From Nemertoderma westbladi (taxonomy: Eukaryota; Xenacoelomorpha; Nemertodermatida; Nemertodermatidae): DNA of 64,000 nt. The translations under genes and the position numbers were made by a program. Positions 58,230 through 64,000 of the stretch are shown here, piece after piece. The notes beneath the pieces were generated by a model. The model was given only the letters and a program-made list of their open reading frames with translations. It searched no databases and had not been told where the DNA came from. How positions within the stretch are numbered: position 1 is the stretch's first letter; each line of letters opens with the position of its first letter. The DNA lies in assembly GCA_032718475.1 (NCBI GenBank), contig JAUCBJ010003790.1, positions 62,001-126,000 of the forward strand, in the 5' to 3' direction.

Positions 58230-60715
58230 AGATGGTACCGCAGTACCCCCTATTAATGGGAGATGGAACCCCAGTACCCCCTATTAATGGGAGATGGAAC
58301 CCCAGTACCCCCTATTAATGGGAGATGGTACCGCAGTACCCCCTATTAATGGGAGATGGTACCGCAGTACCCCCTATTAATGGGAGATGGTATCGCAGTA
58401 CCCCCTATTAATGGGAGATGGTATCGCAGTACCCCCTATTAATGGGAGATGGTACCGCAGTACCCCCTATTAATGGGAGATGGTACCACAGTACCCCCTA
58501 TTAATGGGAGACGGTACCGCGGTACCCCCTATTAATGGGAGATGGTACCACAGTACCCCCTATTAATGGGAGATGGTACCCCAGTACCACCTATTAATGG
58601 GAGATGGAACCCCAGTACCCCCTATTAATGGGAGATGGAACCCCAGTACCCCCTATTAATGGGAGATGGTACCGCAGTACCCCCTATTAATGGGAGATGG
58701 TACCGCAGTACCCCCTATTAATGGGAGATGGTACCCCAGTACCCCCTATTAATGGGAGATGGTACCCCAGTACCCCCTATTAATGGGAGACAGTACCGCG
58801 GTACCCCCTATTAATGGGAGATGGTACCGCAGTACCCCCTATTAATGAGAGATGGTACCGCAGTACCCCCTATTAATGGGAGATGGTACCCCAGTACCCC
58901 CTATTAATGGGAGATGGTACCCCAGTACCCCCTATTAATGGGAGATGGAACCCCAGTACCCCCTATTAATGGGAGATGGTACCCCAGTACCCCCTATTAA
59001 TGGGAGATGGTACCGCAGTACCCCCTATTAATGGGAGATGGAACCCCAGTACCCCCTATTAATGGGAGATGGTACCCCAGTACCACCTATTAATGGGAGA
59101 TGGAACCCCAGTACCCCCTATTAATGGGAGACGGTACCGCAGTACCCCCTATTAATGGGAGATGGAACCCCAGTACCCCCTATTAATGGGAGATGGTACC
59201 GCAGTACCCCCTATTAATGGGAGATGGTACCCCAGTACCCCTATTAATGGGAGATGGTACCGCAGTACCCCCTATTAATGGGAGATGGTACCCCAGTACC
59301 CCTATTAATGGGAGATGGAACCCCAGTACCCCCTATTAATGGGAGATGGTACCGCAGTACCCCCTATTAATGGGAGATGGTACCGCAGTACCCCCTATTA
59401 ATGGGAGATGGTACCGCAGTACCCCCTATTAATGGGAGATGGTACCCCAGTACCCCCTATTAATGGGAGATGGTACCGCAGTACCCCCTATTAATGGGAG
59501 AAGGTACCGCAGTACCCCCTATTAATGGGAGATGGTACCGCAGTACCCCCTATTAATGGGAGATGGTACCCCAGTACCCCCTATTAATGGGAGATGGTAC
59601 CGCAGTACCCCCTATTAATGGGAGATGGTACCCCAGTACCCCCTATTAATGGGAGATGGTACCGCAGTACCCCCTATTAATGGGAGATGGTACCCCAGTA
59701 CCCCCTATTAATGGGAGATGGTACACCAGTACCCCCTATTAATGGGAGATGGTACCGCAGTACCCCCTATTAATGGGAGATGGTACCTATTAATGGGAGA
59801 TGGAACCCCAGTACCCCCTATTAATGGGAGATGGTACCGCAGTACCCCCTATTAATGGGAGATGGTACCGCAGTACCCCCTATTAATGGGAGATGGTACC
59901 GCAGTACCCCCTATTAATGGGAGATGGTACCGCAGTACCCCCTATTAATGGGAGATGGTACCGCAGTACCCCCTATAAATGGGAGATGGTACCGCAGTAC
60001 CCCCTATTAATGGGAGATGGTACCGCAGTACCCCCTATTAATGGGAGATGGAACCCCAGTACCCCCTATTAATGGGAGATGGAACCCCAGTACCCCCTAT
60101 TAATGGGAGATGGTACCGCAGTACCCCCTATTAATGGGAGATGGTACCGCAGTACCCCCTATTAATGGGAGATGGTATCGCAGTACCCCCTATTAATGGG
60201 AGATGGTATCGCAGTACCCCCTATTAATGGGAGATGGTACCGCAGTACCCCCTATTAATGGGAGATGGTACCACAGTACCCCCTATTAATGGGAGACGGT
60301 ACCGCGGTACCCCCTATTAATGGGAGATGGTACCACAGTACCCCCTATTAATGGGAGATGGTACCCCAGTACCACCTATTAATGGGAGATGGAACCCCAG
60401 TACCCCCTATTAATGGGAGATGGAACCCCAGTACCACCTATTAATGGGAGATGGAACCCCAGTACCCCCTATTAATGGGAGATGGTACCGCAGTACCCCC
60501 TATTAATGGGAGATGGTACCGCAGTACCCCCTATTAATGGGAGATGGTACCCCAGTACCCCCTATTAATGGGAGATGGTACCCCAGTACCCCCTATTAAT
60601 GGGAGACAGTACCGCGGTACCCCCTATTAATGGGAGATGGTACCGCAGTACCCCCTATTAATGAGAGATGGTACCGCAGTACCCCCTATTAATGAGAGAT
60701 GGGAGATAAATTTAC
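58230..60715. repeat. 31-bp GGTACC satellite, block 4, reaching CUL3 exon B donor
   Basis: About 80 units. The order of variants (two ggaacc units, two gtatcg units, taccac, gacggtaccgcgg) repeats the order found at 49360-49640 in block 3, so the LINE split a longer repeated segment. The last units carry atgagag, and the array fades out at gagagatgggagataaat, about 20 bp from the exon B donor GTAAGTAAATC. Confidence 0.93.
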
Positions 60716-60731
60716 TGTTTGATTTACTTAC

Positions 60732-60880
60732 CTGGGTAAAATTGATAGCGTTCATTGGTTGGCCGTCCTTTTCTGTAACCAAAGCTTTGCCCTGTTCTCT
60801 AAGATAAATACTAGTACAATCGGCGATCACTTTGAGCCCTCCTTCAACTCGTACAAACAGAGCGAACATACACGCGAGGT
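60732..60880 (-). CDS. CUL3: CUL3 exon B, preceded by an array of duplicated acceptors
   Basis: Two bases plus 49 codons: (D)LACMFALFVRVEGGLKVI, then CTSIYLREQGKALVTEK, ending NAINFTQ. Human CUL3 reads DLGCMYKLFSRV, MSSYLREQGKALVSEE and NPVDYIQ here. The acceptor used to keep frame is the last of a long tandem series, TTCCTTCTAACAG|AC at 60881-60882. Using the next acceptor upstream would add 40 bases, shift the frame and reach TGA at the exon's Val-Glu codons. The donor is CCCAG|GTAAGT, a strong consensus. The first part of the exon (ACCTCGCGTGTATGTTCGC) is itself copied in the upstream array, so the exon boundary was set from the cullin alignment and from phase with exon A. Confidence 0.95.
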
Positions 60881-62841
60881 CTGTTAGAAGGAAACAAATA
60901 GAGCGTAATACACGCGAGGTCTGTTAGAAGGAAACAAATAGAGCCGTACATACACGCGAGGTCTGTTAGAAGGAAACAAATAGAGCCGTACATACACGGG
61001 GGGTCTGTTAGAAGGAAACAAATAGAGCCGTACATACACGCGGGGTCTGTTAGAAGGAAACAAATAGAGGCGTACATACACGCGGGGTCTGTTAGAAGGA
61101 AACAAATAGAGCGTAATACACGCGAGGTCTGTTAGAAGGAAACAAATAGAGCCGTACATACACGGGGGGTCTGTTAGAAGGAAACAAATAGAGCGTAATA
61201 CACGCGAGGTCTGTTAGAAGGAAACAAATAGAGCCGTACATACACGGGGGGTCTGTTAGAAGGAAACAAATAGAGCCGTACATACACGCGGGGTCTGTTA
61301 GAAGGAAACAAATAGAGCCGTACATACACGCGGGGTCTGTTAGAAGGAAACAAATAGAGCGTAATACACGCGAGGTCTGTTAGAAGGAAACAAATAGAGC
61401 CGTACATACACGGGGGGTCTGTTAGAAGGAAACAAATAGAGCCGTACATACACGCGGGGTCTGTTAGAAGGAAACAAATAGAGCCGTACATACACGCGGG
61501 GTCTGTTAGAAGGAAACAAATAGAGTCGTACATACACACGGGGTCTGTTAGAAGGAAACAAACAGAGCCGTACATACACGGGGGGTCTGTTAGAAGGAAA
61601 CAAATAGAGCCGTACAAACACGCGGGGTCTGTTAGAAGGAAACAAATAGAGCCGTACATACACGCGGGGTCTGTTAGAAGGAAACAAATAGAGCCGTACA
61701 TACACGCGGGGTCTGTTAGAAGGAAACAAATAGAGTCGTACATACACACGGGGTCTGTTAGAAGGAAACAAACAGAGCCGTACATACACGGGGGGTCTGT
61801 TAGAAGGAAACAAATAGAGCCGTACATACACGGGGGGTCTGTTAGAAGGAAACAAATAGAGCCGTACATACACGCGGGGTCTGTTAGAAGGAAACAAATA
61901 GAGCCGTACATACACGGGGGGTCTGTTAGAAGGAAACAAATAGAGCCGTACATACACGCGGGGTCTGTTAGAAGGAAACAAATAGAGCCGTACATACACG
62001 GGGGGTCTGTTAGAAGGAAACAAACAGAGCGAACATACACACGGGGTCTGTTAGAAGGAAACAAATAGAGCCGTACATACACACGGGGTCTGTTAGAAGG
62101 AAACAAATAGAGCCGTACATACACGCGGGGTCTGTTAGAAGGAAACAAATAGAGCGTAATACACGCGAGGTCTGTTAGAAGGAAACAAATAGAGCCGTAC
62201 ATACACGGGGGGTCTGTTAGAAGGAAACAAATAGAGCCGTACATACACGGGGGGTCTGTTAGAAGGAAACAAATAGAGCCGTACATACACGGGGGGTCTG
62301 TTAGAAGGAAACAAACAGAGCGAACATACACGCGGGGTCTGTTAGAAGGAAACAAATAGAGCGTAATACACGCGAGGTCTGTTAGAAGGAAACAAATAGA
62401 GCCGTACATACACGCGGGGTCTGTTAGAAGGAAACAAATAGAGCCGTACATACACGGGGGGTCTGTTAGAAGGAAACAAATAGAGCCGTACATACACGCG
62501 GGGTCTGTTAGAAGGAAACAAATAGAGCCGTACATACACGCGGGGCCTGTTAGAAGGAAACAAATAGAGTCGTACATACACGCGGGGTCTGTTAGAAGGA
62601 AACAAATAGAGCCGTACATACACGGGGGGTCTGTTAGAAGGAAACAAATAGAGTCGTACATACACACGGGGTCTGTTAGAAGGAAACAAACAGAGCCGTA
62701 CATACACGGGGGGTCTGTTAGAAGGAAACAAACAGAGCGAACATACACGCGGGGTCTGTTAGAAGGAAACAAATAGAGCCGTACATACACGGGGGGTCTG
62801 TTAGAAGGAAACAAATAGAGCCGTACATACACACGGGGTCT
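60881..62841 (-). repeat. Array of ~47 duplicated CUL3 exon B 3' splice sites (40-42-bp units)
   Basis: On the CUL3 strand a unit reads CTCTATTTGTTTCCTTCTAAC-AG, followed by AC-CCCGCGTGTATGTACGG. The first part is a polypyrimidine tract, a branch-point-like CTAAC and an AG; the second part is the start of exon B (D-L/P-A-C-M-Y/F). The 42-bp units keep the reading frame (14 codons, DPACMYGSICFLLT), and about six 40-bp units (TGTATTACGCTC) plus a few 41-bp units (ATGTTCGCTC, the exact exon form) change it. Long open frames on this strand, up to ~570 codons, are a result of this periodicity. The outermost unit (62840) has a different tract, CTTTTCGTTATAACAG, perhaps the original acceptor. Confidence 0.93.
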
Positions 62842-62875
62842 GTTATAACGAAAAGCTGTGTTTTTAAGGTACCAA

Positions 62876-63490
62876 ACGTCACCCACCTCGCATCCCCGTT
62901 ACCCAAACGTCACCCACCTCGCATCCCCGTTACCCAAACGTCACCCACCTCGCATCCCCGTTACCCAAACGTCACCCACCTCGCATCCCCCTTACCCAAA
63001 CGTCACCCACCTCGCATCCCCGTTACCCAATCGTCACCCACCTCGCATCCCCGTTACCCAAACGTCACCCACCTCGCATCCCCGTTACCCAAACGTCACC
63101 CACCTCGCATCCCCGTTACCCAAACGTCACCCACCTCGCATCCCCGTTACCCAAACGTCACCCACCTCGCATCCCCCTTACCCAAACGTCACCCACCTCG
63201 CATCCCCGTTACCCAAACGTCACCCACCTCGCATCCCCGTTACCCAAATGTCACCCACCTCGCATCCCCCTTACCCAAACGTCACCCACCTCGCATCCCC
63301 GTTACCCAATCGTCACCCACCTCGCATCCCCGTTACCCAAACGTCACCCACCTCGCATCCCCGTTACCCAAACGTCACCCACCTCGCATCCCCGTTACCC
63401 AAACGTCACCCACCTCGCATCCCCGTTACCCAAACGTCACCCACCTCGCATCCCCGTTACCCAAACACCACCCACCCCCCAACACCTACA
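62876..63490. repeat. 31-bp G/C-rich satellite after CUL3 exon A
   Basis: About 20 units of acccaaacgtcacccacctc followed by gcatccccgtt (variants ccctt, aatcg, aatgtc). On the CUL3 strand the units are G-rich (GGTGGGTGACGTTTGGGTAA, then CGGGGATGCGA). The array begins about 30 bp after the exon A donor with degenerate units (GGTGTTGGGGGGTGGGTGG) and ends at a short unique piece, TACCTTAAAAACACAGC, before the acceptor array. Confidence 0.92.
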
Positions 63491-63519
63491 CCCAAGATGG
63501 ATTAACTAAACCAACAAAC

Positions 63520-63748
63520 CTTGCGTTTTATTGTATTTCAACATATGAACGACGCCACTGTTCTCCATATCGACTATCGCCTTCATATGTTTGCTAATTA
63601 ATTCATCTTCTAGAACTTTAGTAATTCTCTCCTCTGTACTTTTATCAAGGTAATGTTTCGCTCTGTCTTGCTCTTCCAGTATTCTCGCCTCCACCTTCTG
63701 GATGTAAACCGATGCGCAGTTCTCTGATAAAAAGTTCTGACTCTCCGC
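63520..63748 (-). CDS. CUL3: CUL3 exon A (first in window)
   Basis: 76 codons plus one base, starting [20 protein letters not shown] after a phase-0 Ala codon. It runs through HYLDKSTEE and [20 protein letters not shown] to YNKTQ. The human protein reads ESQKFL..., [33 protein letters not shown] in the same order. This is the third cullin-repeat region of the N-terminal stalk. The acceptor is TTTATGACAG|GCG at 63749-63750 and the donor is CAAG|GTTTGT just below 63520. The final G combines with AC of the next exon to make the conserved Asp codon of the KTxDL motif. The downstream intron becomes G-rich repeat about 30 bp after the donor. Confidence 0.95.
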
Positions 63749-63785
63749 CTGTCATAAACACACAAACAAATTACTACAATCCACC

Positions 63786-64000
63786 CTAGAATTCCCGACT
63801 CTGACTCAATAAAGGAACCATAATAGACCCAGAATTACCTATACTGACTCAATAAAGGAACCACAATACAATTCCCGACTCTGACTCAATAAAGGAACCA
63901 TAATAGACCCACCCACCTGGTAGAATTCCCTATACTGACTGATCTATTGTGGTTCCTTTATTGAGTCAGAGTCGGGAATTCTACCAGGTCTATTGTGGTT
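63786..64000. repeat. ~40-bp repeat with an inverted segment upstream of CUL3 exon A
   Basis: Three direct copies of aattcccgactctgactcaa followed by taaaggaaccataataga, then the same motif in reverse (63943-63979). The array continues past the window edge. It begins about 40 bp from the exon A acceptor. Confidence 0.8.

Larger units (their letters stand above)
292..63748 (-). other. CUL3: CUL3 gene, internal five-exon segment with satellite-filled introns
   Basis: Five minus-strand exons (229, 149, 177, 171 and 108 bp) at 63520-63748, 60732-60880, 24054-24230, 15382-15552 and 292-399 join into 278 codons with no stop or frameshift. All four complete introns are GT-AG: 60881-63519 (2.6 kb), 24231-60731 (36.5 kb), 15553-24053 (8.5 kb) and 400-15381 (15.0 kb). 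The protein follows human CUL3 without internal gaps. CUL3 is the cullin scaffold that binds BTB-domain substrate adaptors at its N-terminal side and RBX1 at its C-terminal side. This segment covers the last part of the N-terminal cullin repeats and the start of the cullin homology domain. CUL3 rather than CUL1, 2 or 4 is indicated by [21 protein letters not shown] and TECGCQFTSRLEGMFRDM. First and last exons and the promoter are outside the window. Coding DNA is about 1.3 percent of the interval. Confidence 0.96.

Noticed and set aside
61174-62886. 570-codon open frame on the minus strand with MYGSICFLLTDPAC repeats
   Set aside because: It is the translation of the 42-bp acceptor array; 42 is a multiple of three and the unit has no stop. 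Only if upstream acceptors were used would part of it be translated.
62858-63505. 215-codon open frame RYPNVTHLASPLPKRHP on the plus strand
   Set aside because: Translation of the 31-bp satellite through three frames; antisense to CUL3 and without gene signals.

Overview
The window is nuclear DNA of a multicellular animal, most likely a marine invertebrate. It holds spliced exons of a conserved metazoan gene, a BEL/Pao retrotransposon (a group known from animals), a non-LTR retrotransposon with a Ulp1-type protease in ORF1, and a hAT-like element. The species cannot be named from the sequence. I saw no bacterial genes, CRISPR arrays or RNA genes.

Five consecutive exons of cullin-3 (CUL3, scaffold of the CUL3-RING ubiquitin ligase) lie on the minus strand at 63520-63748, 60732-60880, 24054-24230, 15382-15552 and 292-399. 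They join in frame at GT-AG junctions (phases 1, 0, 0, 0) into 278 uninterrupted codons that align with human CUL3 without internal gaps. Exons up- and downstream lie outside the window. Most of these exons are too short or too AT-rich to stand out as ORFs.

The rest is intron, and each intron is filled with its own private satellite: a 25/27-bp unit after exon E (1-272), a 32/36-bp unit between D and E (about 470-15381), a ~37-bp unit between C and D (15712-24053), a 31-bp unit between B and C (24565-60715), a 40-42-bp unit plus a different 31-bp unit between A and B (60881-63490), and a ~40-bp unit upstream of A (63786-64000). At least two were made from splice junctions. The 32/36-bp satellite copies the last 30 coding bases of exon D plus its 5' splice site, several hundred times. 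The 40-42-bp satellite copies the 3' splice site and first coding bases of exon B about 47 times.

The 36.5-kb intron between B and C also carries four mobile elements inserted in the 31-bp satellite: a BEL/Pao element on the plus strand (28007-36099, near-identical LTRs, TACCC target duplication), a hAT-like non-autonomous element (42453-45405, 8-bp duplication) with a TTAA-target element nested in it (42990-44478), and a 7.5-kb non-LTR element on the minus strand (50741-58229). The terminus of the TTAA element is nearly the same sequence as the 31-bp satellite unit, so that satellite may descend from a transposon end.

The main theme is tandem amplification: it has acted on splice junctions, probably on a transposon terminus, and inside the coding regions of both retrotransposons, while the CUL3 reading frame stays intact.
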